From: Alentia gelatinosa | Lineage: Eukaryota > Annelida > Polychaeta > Phyllodocida > Polynoidae | DNA length: 64,000 nt | Reading direction: 5' to 3' | Assembly: GCA_950022655.1 (NCBI GenBank) | Contig: OX465583.1 | Coordinates: 65,744,458 to 65,808,457 of the forward strand | Part shown: positions 1 through 10,820 of the stretch, one piece after another | Position numbering within the stretch: the stretch's first letter is position 1 | Layout: each line of letters starts with the position of its first letter | Notes under the pieces: generated by a model | The model's database searches: none | What the model was told of the DNA's origin: nothing | The model's input: the letters and a program-made list of their open reading frames with translations, nothing else | Position numbers and translations under genes: made by a program

Positions 1-1628
1 CCGGGTTGATACCGACCGGGTCGGCCCGGGTTGATCTCGACCCGGACCGGGTTGATACCGGCCGGGTCCGCCCGGGTTGATACCGACCGGGTCGGCCCAG
101 GTTGATCCCGACCCGTCCCGCTTTGATCCCGACCCGGCCCGCTTTGATTTTGATCCCGACCCGGTTTGATTTTGATTCCGACCCGGACCGGATTGATCCC
201 AACCCGGACCTGTTTGATCTGCCCCGCTTTGATCCGGACCGGGTTGATCCTGACCCGGACCGGGTTGATCCCGACCTGGACCGGGTTGATTCCGACCCGG
301 ACCTGTTTCATCCCGACCCGGACCGACCTGGTCCCCACCTGGACCGGATTGATCCCGACCCTGACCGGGTTGATCCCAACCTGGACTGGGTTGATCCCGA
401 CCCGGACCGGGTTGATCCCGACCCGGACACGTTTGATCCTGACCCGGACCCGTTTCATCCCGACTCAGACCCGTTTCATCCCGACTCGGACCGGGTTTAT
501 CCCGACCCGGACCTGTTTGATCCCGACCCGGACCAACCCCGTCCGGTCGGGATCAAACCAGGCCAGATCAAACCGGGCCGGGATCAACCCGGTCCGGGTC
601 GGGATCGATCCGGTCAGTCCCGGTCGGGATGAAACCGGTCGGTCCGGGTCGGGATGAAACCGGTCGGTCTGGGTCGGGATAAAACCGGTCAGTCGGGATC
701 AACCTGGTTTGATCTCTGGCCCTGTTTGATTAGGGACCCGGCCCGGTTTGATCCCGACCCGGACCGGGTTGATCCCGACCCGAACTGGGTTGATCCAGAC
801 CCGGACCGGATTGATCCCGACCCTGACCGGGTTGATCCCAACCCGGACCCTTTTGATCCGGACCCGGACCTTTTGATCCCGACCCGGACCCGTTTGATCC
901 AGACAGGGCCAGGATTAACCTGGCCCGGGTCGGGATCAACCCGATCCGGGTCGGGATCAACCTGGACCGGGTTTATCCCGACCCGGACCGGGTTGATCCT
1001 GACCCGGACCCGTTTGATCCCGACCTGTTTGATCCCGACCCGGTCCCGACCCAGGTCCGGGCCGGGTCGGGATCAACCCGGTCCGGGTCAGGATCAACCC
1101 AGTCCGGGTCGGGATCAACCCGGTCCGGGTCGAGATCAACCCGGTCCGGGTCGGGATCAACCCGGTCCGGGTCGGGATGAAACCCGGTCCAGGTCGGGAT
1201 GAAACCGGTTGGTCCGGGTCGGGATGAAACCAGTCGGTCCGGGTCGGGATGAAACCGGTCGGTCCGGGTCGGGATGAAACCGGTCGGTCCGGGTCGGGAT
1301 GAAACCGGTCGGTCCGGGTCGGGATCAACCCGGTCGGTCCGGGTCGGGATCAACCCGGTTTGATCTCGGGCCCTGTTTGATTAGGGGCCCGGTTTGATCC
1401 CGACCCGGTTTGATCGCGACCCGGACAGGGTTGATCCCGACCCGGACGGGTTTCATCCCGACCCGGACCGACCGGTTTCATCCCGACCCGGACCGGGTTG
1501 ATCCCGACCCGGACCGGGTTGATCCCGACCCGGACCGGGTTGATCCCGACCCGGACCGGGTTGATCCCGACCCGGACCGGGTTGATCCCGACCCGGACCG
1601 GGTTGATCCCGACCCGGACCGGGTTGAT
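1..1628. repeat. Degenerate 21-bp GC-rich minisatellite, orientation-switching
   Basis: Diverged copies of a 21-bp unit close to CCCGACCCGGACCGGGTTGAT fill this stretch. The array changes orientation several times: plus-type units to about 540, minus-type to about 720, plus to about 905, minus to about 960, plus to about 1035, minus to about 1365, then plus again. The unit contains the inverted repeat CCCGG-A-CCGGG, so single units and whole blocks can fold back. The heptapeptide ORFs on both strands arise because 21 is a multiple of 3 and the unit has no stop codon. I see no gene here. Confidence 0.95.
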
Positions 1629-2221
1629 CCTGCCTGCCTGCCTGCCTTCCTCCCTCTCTGTCTCCATGCCTGCCTGCCTGCCTAACTGCCTGCTTGCCTG
1701 CATCCTTCCCTACCTGTCTTCCTGCCTGTTTGCCTTCCTGCTTGCCTTCCTGCTTGCCTGCCTGCTTGCCTGCCTGCTTGCCTGCCTGCTTGTCTGCCTG
1801 CTTGCCTGCCTGCCTGCCTGCCTGCCTGCCTCCCTCCCTGAATCCCTGTCTGCCTGTCTGTCTGCCTGCCTCCCTGCCTCCCCCCTCCCTGCCTGCTTAC
1901 CTGCATCCTTCCCTCCCTGTCTCTCTGCCTGCCTCCCTGCATGCCTGCCTGCCTGTCTGCCTGCCTCCATCCTCCCTTCCTGCGTCCCTTCCTGCCTGCC
2001 TGTCTGCCTGCATACCGCCTGCCATCCTTGCCTGCCTGCCTGCCTGCCTCCCTCTCTGAATCCCTGTCTGCCTGCCTGTCTGCCTGCCTGCTTACCTGCC
2101 TCCCCCCTCCCTTCCTGCCTCCCTGCCTGCTCCCCTGCCTGCTTACCTGCATCCTTCCCTCCCTGCCTACCGCCTGCCTCCTTCCCTCCCTGCCTGGCTG
2201 CCTGCTCGCCTGCCTGCCTTC
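1629..2221. repeat. CCTG/CCTN pyrimidine tetranucleotide array, block 1
   Basis: Nearly uninterrupted CCTG with variants CCTT, CCTC, TCTG and CTTG. All purines are restricted to G in CCTG or to rare A. It begins abruptly after the last 21-bp unit, and its opening segment is repeated at about 2508 and 4120, so it belongs to a larger composite repeat. No coding content. Confidence 0.95.
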
Positions 2222-2507
2222 CTGGTTTATCCCGGCCCGGTTTGATCCCGGCCCGGTTTGATCCCGACCCGGACCGGGTTGATCCCTACCCGGACCGGGT
2301 TGATCCCTACCCGGACCGGGTTGATCCGACCCGGACTGGGTTGTTCCCGACCCGGACAGGGTTGATCCCGACCCGGACAGGGTTTCCGGACCGGGTTGGT
2401 CCCGACCCGGACCGGGTTGGTCCCGACCCGGACCGGGTTGGTCCCGACCCGGACCGGGTTGGTCCCGACCCGGACCGGGTTGGTCCCGACCCGGACCGGG
2501 TTGGTCC
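2222..2507. repeat. 21-bp satellite, block 2
   Basis: Starts with a short degenerate leader (two GGCCCGGTTTGAT-like units) that recurs almost identically at 2879. Next come about four units ending in GAT, a phase break with GGTTTCC near 2382-2388, then uniform units ending in GGT. The block ends at a junction with the pyrimidine array that matches the junctions at 1628 and 4118. Confidence 0.93.
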
Positions 2508-2877
2508 TGCCTGCCTGCCTTCCTCCCTCTCTGTCTCCATGCCTGCCTGCCTGCCTAACTGCCTGCTTTCCTGCATCCTTCCCTACCTGTCTTCCTGCCT
2601 GTTTGCCTTCCTGCTTGCCTTCCTGCTTGCCTGCCTGCCTGCATACCGCCTGCCATCCTTCCCTGCCTGCCTCCCTCCCTGTCTGCCTGCCTGCCTGCCT
2701 GCCTCCCTCTCTGAATCCCTGTCTGCCTGCCTGTCTGCCTGCCTGCTTACCTGCCTCCCCCCTCCCTTCCTGCCTCCCTGCCTGCTCCCCTGCCTGCTTA
2801 CCTGCATCCTTCCCTCCCTGCCTACCGCCTGCCTCCTTCCCTCCCTGCCTGGCTGCCTGCTCGCCTGCCTGCCTTCC
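2508..2877. repeat. CCTG pyrimidine array, block 2
   Basis: Shorter version of the 1629-2221 array with the same first ~100 bases and the same last ~180 bases. It looks like an internally deleted copy of the same higher-order unit. Confidence 0.93.
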
Positions 2878-4118
2878 TGGTTTATCCCGGCCCGGTTTGA
2901 TCCCGGCCCGGTTTGATCCCGACCCGGACCGGGTTGATCCCGACCCGGACCGGGTTGATCCCTACCCGGACCGGGTTGATCCGACCCGGACTGGGTTGTT
3001 CCCGACCCGGACAGGGTTGATCCCGACCCGGACAGGGTTTCCGGACCGGGTTGGTCCCGACCCGGACCGGGTTGGTCCCGACCCGGACCGGGTTGGTCCC
3101 GACCCGGACCGGGTTGGTCCCGACCCGGACCGGGTTGGTCCCGACCCGGACCGGGTTGGTCCCGACCCGGACCGGGTTGGTCCCGACCCGGACCGGGTTG
3201 GTCCCGACCCGGACCGGGTTGGTCCCGACCCGGACCGGGTTGGTCCCGACCCGGACAGGGTTTCCGGACCGGGTTGATCCCGACCCGGACCGGGTTGATC
3301 CCGACCCGGACCGGGTTGATCCCGACCCGGACCGGGTTGGTCCCGACCCGGACCGGGTTGGTCCCGACCCGGACCGGGTTGGTCCCGACCCGGACCGGGT
3401 TGGTCCCGACCCGGACCGGGTTGGTCCCGACCCGGACCGGGTTGGTCCCGACCCGGACCGGGTTGGTCCCGACCCGGACCGGGTTGGTCCCGACCCGGAC
3501 CGGGTTGGTCCCGACCCGGACCGGGTTGGTCCCGACCCGGACCGGGTTGGTCCCGACCCGGACCGGGTTGGTCCCGACCCGGACCGGGTTGGTCCCGACC
3601 CGGACCGGGTTGGTCCCGACCCGGACCGGGTTGGTCCCGACCCGGACCGGGTTGGTCCCGACCCGGACCGGGTTGGTCCCGACCCGGACCGGGTTGGTCC
3701 CGACCCGGACCGGGTTGGTCCCGACCCGGACCGGGTTGGTCCCGACCCGGACCGGGTTGGTCCCGTCCCGGACCGGGTTGGTCCCGTCCCGGACCGGGTT
3801 GGTCCCGTCCCGGACCGGGTTGGTCCCGACCCGGACCGGGTTGGTCCCGACCCGGACCGGGTTGGTCCCGACCCGGACCGGGTTGGTCCCGACCCGGACC
3901 GGGTTGGTCCCGACCCGGACCGGGTTGGTCCCGACCCGGACCGGGTTGGTCCCGACCCGGACCGGGTTGGTCCCGACCCGGACCGGGTTGGTCCCGACCC
4001 GGACCGGGTTGGTCCCGACCCGGACCGGGTTGGTCCCGACCCGGACCGGGTTGGTCCCGACCCGGACCGGGTTGGTCCCGACCCGGACCGGGTTGGTCCC
4101 GACCCGGACCGGGTTGGT
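2878..4118. repeat. Homogeneous 21-bp satellite, block 3
   Basis: The most uniform part of the array: dozens of virtually identical CCCGACCCGGACCGGGTTGGT units. There is one phase break with GGTTTCC near 3258-3266, followed by four units ending in GAT. Three adjacent units near 3765-3827 share one substitution (CCCGTCCCGG instead of CCCGACCCGG), which suggests recent local amplification. Confidence 0.97.
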
Positions 4119-4750
4119 CCTGCCTGCCTGCCTTCCTCCCTCTCTGTCTCCATGCCTGCCTGCCTGCCTAACTGCCTGCTTTCCTGCATCCTTCCCTACC
4201 TGTCTTCCTGCCTGTTTGCCTTCCTGCTTGCCTTCCTGCTTGCCTGCCTGCTTGCCTGCCTGCTTGCCTGCCTGCTTGCCTGCCTGCCTCCCCCCTCCCT
4301 GCCTGCTTACCTGCATCCTTCCCTCCCTGTCTCTCTGCCTGCCTCCCTGCCTCCTTAAATCCCTGCCTGCATGCCTGCCTGCCTGCCTGTCTGCCTGCCT
4401 CCACCCTCCCTTCCTGCCTCCCTTCCTGCCTGCCTGTCTGCCTGCCTACCGCCTGCCATCCTTCCCTGCCTGCCTCCCTCCCTGTCTGCCTGCCTGCCTA
4501 CCTAGCTGCCTGCTTGCCTGCCTGCCTGCCTCCCTCTCTGAATCCCTGTCTGCCTGCCTGTCTGCCTGCCTGCTTACCTGCCTCCCCCCTCCCTTCCTGC
4601 CTCCCTGCCTGCTCCCCTGCCTGCTTACCTGCATCCTTCCCTCCCTGTCTCTCTGCCTGCCTCCCTGCCTCCCTAAATCCCTGCCTGCCTGCCTGCCTGC
4701 CTCCCTGCCTCCACCCTCCCTTCTCGCCTCCATGTCTGCCTGCCTGCTCG
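4119..4750. repeat. CCTG pyrimidine array, block 3
   Basis: Third pyrimidine array, with the same opening as the other two. It ends at about 4745, where the sequence changes to a short GC-rich stretch and then ordinary AT-rich DNA. It marks the right edge of the satellite domain. Confidence 0.94.
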
Positions 4751-5044
4751 GGATCGGTGCGGGCGGACCGGGTGCGGGCGCAAACCGGGCTTCAAACGGG
4801 TACCTTGCCTACTTTTCCTTTTATCGTTCGTTGTTACTTTCGTTGTATCAACAGATGAACGATAACACAACGACGTGTTTTGTGCAACACCATGAAAAAA
4901 GTTACGTTATATTTTCGTTGCACTATCGTTCTTCACCAAAATTTACATGGTTTATCGTTCCCGGTTTATGCAACATCCCCCAGTTCAGTCCAGATTAGAC
5001 TTCAAATAGCGATAAAAGGTACATTTTCATGAATATATGTCAAA
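4751..5044. other. Unique flank of the satellite domain
   Basis: A short GC-rich junction (to about 4800), then AT-rich DNA with several TTATCGTT/AACGATAA motifs in both orientations that could form a weak hairpin. No exon or known repeat recognised. Confidence 0.5.
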
Positions 5045-5190
5045 GTGTATAATAAAGGATATCCGACCAGGCGTTTAATCTGTGAACTGTTACTCACTCA
5101 TGGACTTGAAAATACGCTCCTCCCACCTAACGGTGTCGGGGCAAGTATTTGTCGGTCTGTGAGTTATTACAATTCACAGATTAGACGTCA
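5045..5190. repeat. Dispersed foldback repeat, copy 1
   Basis: Contains GTGTATAATAAAG, CAGGCGTTTAATCTGTGAA, CCTCCCACCTAACGGTGT and a reversed AATTCACAGATTAGACG, so its ends are inverted repeats. A second copy lies at 47318-47435 with the same order of blocks. Probably a short non-autonomous transposon. Confidence 0.7.
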
Positions 5191-5364
5191 GTCAGTTTTC
5201 CCACACTTGTCATCTACAGGCTATGTAAATATATGCCAACAAAGATATCAGATTTGTTCATTGAGTTTCACATTTAAAGGATACGAAAATGTAATGCTAC
5301 CTCATGTGTCTGTTATTTCTCTCACAATGTACTTCTCACATCCATATAGAAATCATTCACAAAT

Positions 5365-5440
5365 TTGGCACTTAAGCCGGGGCACACCAAGAAAGAAATG
5401 CAGCGATTTCCGGAAACGCCAACACAAAATGGCCAATTGT
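5365..5440. repeat. Short duplicated segment (partner 15488-15545)
   Basis: The string CACACCAAGAAAGAAATGCAG and the following CGCCAACACAAAATG recur with few changes at 15488-15545. The element borders are not visible. Here the segment is followed by A-rich DNA with AATAAA-like motifs. Confidence 0.55.
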
Positions 5441-5489
5441 CCCTTATAAATTCTAACCTGAATAAAAAAATAAAAAATAAAAAAATAAA

Positions 5490-6055
5490 AATATACACTG
5501 GTTCCTGGGGTATCCACTAGGGGGCTCGGCGGAGATATATGCGGAACCCAGCCAAACCACAAGTCAACTAGTGCCCTGATCCTAGCGACAACGGGAGGTA
5601 CTATAGTCTAGTTGAAGGTCGTAGGAACCCGTTACCTGTCCCTTATTTCATTAGGGCAGGGAACCAGTCCACTGGGGTATCCGCTAGTCACAGGTTAGCC
5701 TGGAAGCCTGGCATAGTTAGACTATAGGCCAGGTAACGGGTTCCATTTTTATAGTGCATCATTGGTAACGCCTCCTGGTTCCCCAGTAGTCCGCTAGAGG
5801 GCTCGGCGGAACTAGGTGTATGACAAGCAGATACCAGCCATACCACAAGGCTGGTTCCTGAGGTATCCACTAGTCACAGGCGGGCACCAGCCAAGGTTGA
5901 AGGTCATGCCTGTGGAACCCGTTACCTGCCCCTTATTCATATGGGCAGGGAACCAGTCTAGTCACAGGTGGGCACCAGCCAAAGTTGAAGGCCATACCTG
6001 TGGAACCTGTTACCTGCCCCTTATTCATATGGGCAGGGAACCAGTCTAATAGAGA
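5490..6055. repeat. Imperfect tandem repeat of ~90-190 bp units
   Basis: About four units built around CTGGTTCCTGGGGTATCC, ACTAGTCACAGG, GTTGAAGG and GGGCAGGGAACCAGTC. The last two units (about 5875-6050) are nearly identical and about 91 bp apart. Related pieces occur at about 60330-60370. No reading frame is maintained across units. Confidence 0.8.
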
Positions 6056-6059
6056 CACC

Positions 6060-6480
6060 CCACAGACGCCTGCCTGACATCTACAGGGACCCGTTTCAAT
6101 AGAATGCGTCACTAAGACATGACTAGTGACAGGAATAGTGACAAAATTTAATTCTCGTTTCAAAAGGCATGTCACTATTGGGGTGGTGTGTCAGTTCACT
6201 GTTGGTGACATAGTGACATTGCTGCCTGGGCCTTACAAAGGATGGTGTTAGTGCTATCGGGAACAAGTGGTGTCAAGGTGAAAGTCGCTGCAGAAATTAG
6301 TGACAGGCTTGACTAATCCTACACTGGCCATCAGAGCAACATTTGCTATGACAAAATTCAAACGTGAATATCATTGATTTAGATCTCCTTCATATTTGGC
6401 GTGGTTATAAGTTATATGTGTCCCTAACTGGGGATAAAGTTTCATAGCTTTATTCCTATGGTAAGTAAAGTTATGTGTTT
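6060..6480. other. Degenerate repeat remnant
   Basis: Contains GGGACCCGTTTCAATAG near 6087, similar to the terminal repeat GGGACCTGTTTCACTAG of the element at 32312-32614, and many GTGACA/TGTCAC words. It looks like a decayed member of that family followed by unassigned DNA. Confidence 0.4.
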
Positions 6481-7037
6481 GTGACATCAAAAGCGAGAGG
6501 GTATACCTTCTCGCTATTTAAGACACTACAGTGACCCTTTTAGTGACTGGACACCCACTTCTGAAATGGTACAAGCCACTATTTACGCCTGTCTATTACC
6601 CTGTGTCGCAGAATCGGTTGTCCCTAAACTACTGAAACGGGCCCCAGGTGCCTACACAGGCCATTGCCTGCTGTCTGGTTGTCTAGACCCCTGTCTTCCC
6701 GATTCACACACACAAGAAATCAAGATAATTTGGAGTGTTGTCCCCACACTGACAAGGTATCCTCCAATGTATCCTAAACCAGTGTTAAGGAGCATTCCAT
6801 ACTGAAATAAGTGTCCCTTTACACTCAGTGACCCCTTAAATGGGGTTAAAATAAATTCTTAAAGGAGGGGAACATTTCTGTACCGAGAAAATCGTCCCTT
6901 TATACGGGGTCACCCCTTAAATAGGGTGTCCCAGAAATGGGATTTTAATGTACTTTTTATCCCCGATTTAGGGGATACCCCACTGAAGGGGACACTTTGC
7001 TCGGAATGGAGGGTGTCCTTTTCAAGAGGATTTTACT
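6481..7037. mobile_element. Pogo/Tc1-mariner-like remnant
   Basis: The right end AGAGGATTTTACTGTA matches the terminus of the intact element at 11206-12111. The interior has repeated CACCCCTTAAATGGGG-type blocks. Its segment near 6720-6750 is the reverse complement of 28604-28640. The left end cannot be fixed. The short ORF at 6566-6805 lies inside this element and is not maintained in the other copy. Confidence 0.6.
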
Positions 7038-7130
7038 GTACTATGAAATCCTAGCTTAATATTGCACATATTTCATTGGCGATGCTGGAGATCGCTGCCG
7101 TTTCTCGTTTGGTGTGAAGCGGCTTCAGGA

Positions 7131-7400
7131 TTAAAGAAGAAACCAATAAATTTTGAACAAAGTTGTTGTTCTCCATGAGTGATATGAGCAAGGCGACAGC
7201 CAAATGAATATCACATAGCATTCAAACGAGTTGGAGAACAACAGCTTTGACCAAAACGAGTTGCTTTCTGTATTTATCTCACCTCCGTACACACTTACAG
7301 AATGTACAATACAATACAGGATATATATCATGGAGAACGGACTGCAATACTCATAGGGGCATGAAGAACGAGTTTCCAATGTTAAACCTATGGGACTAAA
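7131..7400. mobile_element. Foldback element of the GGGGTGAGATAA family
   Basis: Shares CAACTCGTTTTGGTCAAAG-like and CTCCATGGTCTATATCCTG-like blocks (reverse complement here) with 22570-22830, 42600-42880, 48480-48710 and 50315-50650. It ends with GGGGTGAGATAA at about 7408. No transposase is encoded. Confidence 0.7.
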
Positions 7401-7449
7401 ATACCAGGGGTGAGATAAAAATAAAAACTGACATAAATGAGATAATATC

Positions 7450-7612
7450 TAGAGACGTCACGAGTTTGAGTCTGAGTTTATTTATGCCACGTATTTTGTT
7501 GGCTCCAAAATTTCACGAGTCGAAGACGAGTGACATTACCGAGCCAACAAAATACGTGGCATAAATAAGCTCAAACTCAAACGAGTGGCGTCTAGATTTT
7601 ATCCTACCCCGT
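7450..7612. repeat. Hairpin element, ~55-bp arms
   Basis: The left arm (TTTATGCCACGTATTTTGTTGGCT near 7480) pairs with the right arm (AGCCAACAAAATACGTGGCATAAA in split form near 7540). The outer parts pair too, ending in TTTTATCCTACCCC. The loop is about 35 bp. This is the cleanest foldback in the first 10 kb. Confidence 0.85.
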
Positions 7613-7763
7613 TTCCATATTTTTTCAGTATCAGAAAGTAGTAGCATAAACAACACTTTATGTCACTACCCGTGACATAAACAAATCCCATGTTAAGCAT
7701 ATGGCGTTTTTTATTAGGGGTAGGATAAATGATGATGATGATGCGGATGTAGTTATGAGGTAC

Positions 7764-7961
7764 CTTGTAGAAGGGCGCTGTGAGGAGCCAGCAGGGTCCG
7801 AAGAAGATGTACCAGAGCGGGCTGCAGTCGAAGCAGTGCTCGGGCTTGGCGTGGTTGGTGATGTACAGGTGGGCTTTGTGACTTTTTAGACTGGAGAAGG
7901 TGCAGCATCCACGTGGGTAGGACGTCTTTAGCCACTGACTGACGGCCGGGCACAGGTCAAT
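7764..7961 (-). CDS. Exon of unrecognised gene A (C-terminal-most exon seen)
   Basis: A 66-codon exon, phase 0 at both ends. The acceptor reads TTTGCGTACAG (AG at 7963-7962) and the donor AAG-GTACCT (GT at 7763-7762). By hand count 53 of 66 third positions are G or C, far above the AT-rich flanks, which argues strongly for coding. The peptide begins IDLCPAVSQWLK and has cysteines at residues 4, 19, 20, 43, 46 and 57, including a C-x2-C pair. It also has a hydrophobic stretch PLWYIFFGPCWLLTAPF near residues 48-64 that could be a membrane segment. It follows in phase from the exon at 10032-9920. The family is not recognised. No downstream exon was found before the satellite, so the gene may end outside the window or in missed exons. 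Confidence 0.82.
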
Positions 7962-8039
7962 CTGTACGCAAAGCAGTTCAAGTATATGATTAAGTGCTAC
8001 ACGTTTAAATTTTAAAAACTATAAGTCAACGCAAGATTT

Positions 8040-8265
8040 ATTACCCATCGTATACAAAGACCCCATTGAAAATGTATGGGGACTCAGTAAACCACGATCT
8101 ATTGTATAAAACTTGTCAGATACCATGACTGTGGTATACGGATTAATATCTGTGGTATACGGCCTCAAAACCATGGTATACGGGGAAAAATAGTCCCTTT
8201 GTGCTGTAGAGCAAAGGAATAGTCCCCATTGCTATACCCTTTGATATGGCAATTAGTGGGTTTAA
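8040..8265 (+). repeat. Dispersed repeat (GTATACAAAG family), copy 1
   Basis: Blocks CCATCGTATACAAAG, GGGGACTCAGTAAACCAC, GTGGTATACGGCCTC and TAGTCCCTTTGTGC recur in the same order at 30405-30640 and in reverse at 38695-38970. It looks like a short non-autonomous transposon lying in a gene A intron or just downstream of the gene. Confidence 0.75.
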
Positions 8266-8339
8266 TTTATTTCTTTTAACCATATTTTTCAGTACATTTC
8301 CTACATGAATTGAACAAATATAAATAGGCATTTTCTACC

Positions 8340-8600
8340 GATTAAGCCCAATACACATCTACCGATTTCGGAACATTGGTGTACCTTCGGCAATAAAGGA
8401 ACGGTAATTTGTCTCAGGCGAGGCATCCTAACGGAGTCGGCCCTAGTCAGCAGATGTAGGACATCTACCCAAGGGTCAGCCAACAATTAGTAAAAGCCCC
8501 CCCCCCCCCCCCGATGTTCTTTTGTCGCCTATGAGTTGTCGTTCGATGTTCTTAGATCGTTTGGCAAAAGTTGATCGACATGTTGATAAATCCAGTCGCC
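8340..8600 (+). mobile_element. TIR element (AAGCCCAATGCCCATCTACC family), degraded copy
   Basis: Begins TTAAGCCCAATACACATCTACCG and shares order and content with the better copies at 20269-20531 and 41171-41483. An internal run of 14 C (8498-8511) replaces part of the interior. The right terminal repeat is not recognisable. Confidence 0.65.
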
Positions 8601-8639
8601 GACAACGGAACGTTGGTAATTGCACTGCACGAAAACCAT

Positions 8640-9480
8640 CAGTTTATTCCTATATACGCCATCGCGGAAGTGTATTTATCGGCCTAATAGTGACCTGTGT
8701 TCATATAGATACACCTATATTTCACACCAGCGTATTGTATACGGACGCGACTTGGCTGTATTTCACACCTGGCGTATCCGGGATAAAACATTCTCTGCAC
8801 GATATATATACGCCGGGCGTATATGTGTACCGATAGAAAATAGAAAAGGTACAGCCCTCACCTTACAGTATTCGCATGTCGGCGATATCACCCGAGTTAT
8901 CACCCGACTACAGCTCCACACACATTGGGGGGAGGCGGGGGGTTGTGTGTGAGTGGTTGTGAGTGGTTTCAGTGGTTGTAAGTTGGCATGGTCCGGTCGC
9001 AGACTTCGCACAAAGGCGGGGTGAGGCGGGGGTGAGGGAGGGGTGAGGCGGGGGGGGGGGGGGGGGGAGGGTTGAGGAGGAGGTAATGTAATTTCAGGAT
9101 TCAACTAAGAGTTTGAACAGGGCCCTTATATAGTAGGCCTGGACTAGTCATACCTAGATATGGTGTTTTAAAGTAAAAAAAAAAAAAGGTAATAAAGACA
9201 ACATAATTCAGGGTTCATTATGTGTAATTAATCAATTTATACTGAATCAGGTTTATAAGGGTTTATAAGTAGTGTCCCCAAGGGGCAGAGTTCGGAAATA
9301 TTCGATAGTGGCGTAAATACAACAGAATCAGGCGTATATATATGACTTATATTTGACCACACCATGGACGGTTATATACGCCTACAGATGAGGCGTATAC
9401 ACACGGGGAATAGGACGCCCTTGTATACGCAAAAGCATACATACACAATATTACCATGATTTGGATCTGAGTGGCCGTAT
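8640..9480. repeat. ATACGCC-rich foldback element with G-rich interior
   Basis: The left portion (ATACGCCATCGCGGAAGTGT at about 8655) matches the reverse complement of 57035-57058. The right portion (TACGCC...GGGGAATAGGACG at about 9375-9420) matches 56735-56790. Between them lies a strongly G-rich strand (8925-9075) ending in a long pure G run at about 9049-9067. The proline-rich minus-strand ORF here is a by-product of that G-rich strand. Confidence 0.6.
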
Positions 9481-9734
9481 TCTCCGCGTAGTTGACGCGT
9501 AGTAATACTCCGAGCGATAGCGAGGAGTATTGCGTAGATTGATTGATTGATTGGGGGGGCCTACACAGGTATGTAGATACACATTCCCTTTGTGTTTTTA
9601 TGGACAATTTGTGGCGAATATCATTAGATATTCAATTATATCAAGAATATCTGACAAGGCTTTTTTTCGGGTGAAATTGACAGGGGAGGAGAATTTTCGA
9701 AGGACGAACAATAATATAGAGAAAAATGTCTTTT

Positions 9735-9890
9735 AATAAAAATGATGATAATAATAACCATAATAATCATCATAATAACATATTGAAAAATGTCTTTTCT
9801 ATAATAAAAATACTAATGATAATGATAATAATAATGATGATAATAACCATAATGATAATCATAATGATATATTTGAAAAATATCTTTTTC
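9735..9890. repeat. AT-rich trinucleotide repeat
   Basis: Interrupted ATG/ATA trinucleotides in two blocks, each preceded by GAAAAATGTCTTTT, so the tract looks duplicated once. It sits just 3' of the exon at 10032-9920 within the intron of gene A. Confidence 0.8.
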
Positions 9891-9919
9891 TGGCACACAT
9901 AAAAGTAAAATTTCTCAAC

Positions 9920-10032
9920 CTGTACGCAGAATTTTCCTCTTGACTGTAGAATCTTGCGTCCTTGTTCCAGCGCACTCTCCAACTCGGGCCGAATCATCGG
10001 ATGTGACGTGTCGACCAGCATCGCCAAGTCAC
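9920..10032 (-). CDS. Exon of unrecognised gene A
   Basis: 113 nt: two bases completing a split codon, then 37 codons. The acceptor is CTTCTTGTGCAG (AG at 10034-10033) and the donor TACAG-GTTGAG (GT at 9919-9918). The peptide runs from DLAMLVDTSHPM to SRGKFCVQ. The previous exon (14507-14384) ends after one base of a codon (G) and this one starts with GT, giving a glycine codon. It ends in phase 0, as the exon at 7961 requires. Hand count gives 23 of 37 third positions G or C. No domain recognised. Its role in the protein is unknown. Confidence 0.78.
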
Positions 10033-10204
10033 CTGCACAAGAAGCCTCACCCGATTATTCCCTGTGACTATTAAGGTATAAAGCGCCAATTCCAGCGAGC
10101 AACCGATCTAAATAGAAAATCTCCTAAATTCATATCAGTATATATCGTAATGTGTCTGTCATAATTGTACAAGTGGAAGAGGTACATAAGCATTTCGGTG
10201 ATTA

Positions 10205-10390
10205 TCGGGTGCTCACGCGAATTTCGTGGAGGCCCGTTCACGTAGCCGATTAATTTCGGGAAAATTCGGAAAGTTTCGGGAGATTTCGTATTACTGAAAA
10301 TACATCTTCCACCCAGCCAAAATTCACGACATTTTACCAAACTCCACGAAATTTGTCTTGACATATCTGGGTAAATCGTGAGCGCTATTC
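10205..10390. repeat. Short foldback (TCACG/CGTGA ends)
   Basis: GCTCACGCGAATTTCGTGGA near 10211 is matched in reverse by TCCACGAAATTTGTC and ATCGTGAGCGC near 10351-10385. The interior is rich in TTTCGG words. An unclassified foldback repeat. Confidence 0.6.
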
Positions 10391-10479
10391 ATTGCTTCCG
10401 ATACACTACGATTTATCTCGGCCAAAGTTAAAATTTTAAACTTTCCCACCGAAAATCTGTCGATGTACAGCTAATATGC

Positions 10480-10820
10480 TGTTTCCACCTGACCACCGAT
10501 TTTGGCATTTCGCACCGCCGACCGATTATGAGCCACACTTCTTGCAATAATCATCAGGTGGAAACAGAAATGGTCAAGGGTTTTTCTCTCCTGCAATAAA
10601 ATGCGACCGACTTCTGCATCCACCGACGAAATCAAGATGAATTGATTTAATCGGTTGCGGTCTGCATTTTACTACCAAAAGTCAGTCAGCATCATCTGCA
10701 TTCAAGCAGTGGAGGTCACCAATTATGTGCCACCGACTTTTCACAAGGAGAACCACCGACCGACTTTTGTGCAGAGAGAAAGTTGTCGATGAGTTTTTAG
10801 TCCGCAGGTGGAAACGCCAT
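10480..10820. mobile_element. TIR element (TTTCCACCTG family), copy 1
   Basis: Ends are TTTCCACCTGACCACCGAT on the left and GCAGGTGGAAACGCC on the right. The interior repeats CCACCGACTTTT and CACCGACC words. Related copies occur at 45570-46105 and, as pieces, at 62085-62200 and 62590-62695. No protein is encoded, so it is a MITE-type element. Confidence 0.75.

Noticed and set aside
102..4998. Very long ORFs on both strands, up to 577 codons, with heptad repeats such as VGPDPDR or GTNPVRV
   Set aside because: They are translations of a stop-free 21-bp satellite and of CCTG arrays. All frames and both strands are open, and no splice, start or composition signal is present.
8763..9104. Proline-rich 113-codon ORF
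   Set aside because: It lies on the complement of G-rich simple sequence inside a foldback repeat. There is no biased frame outside the homopolymer.
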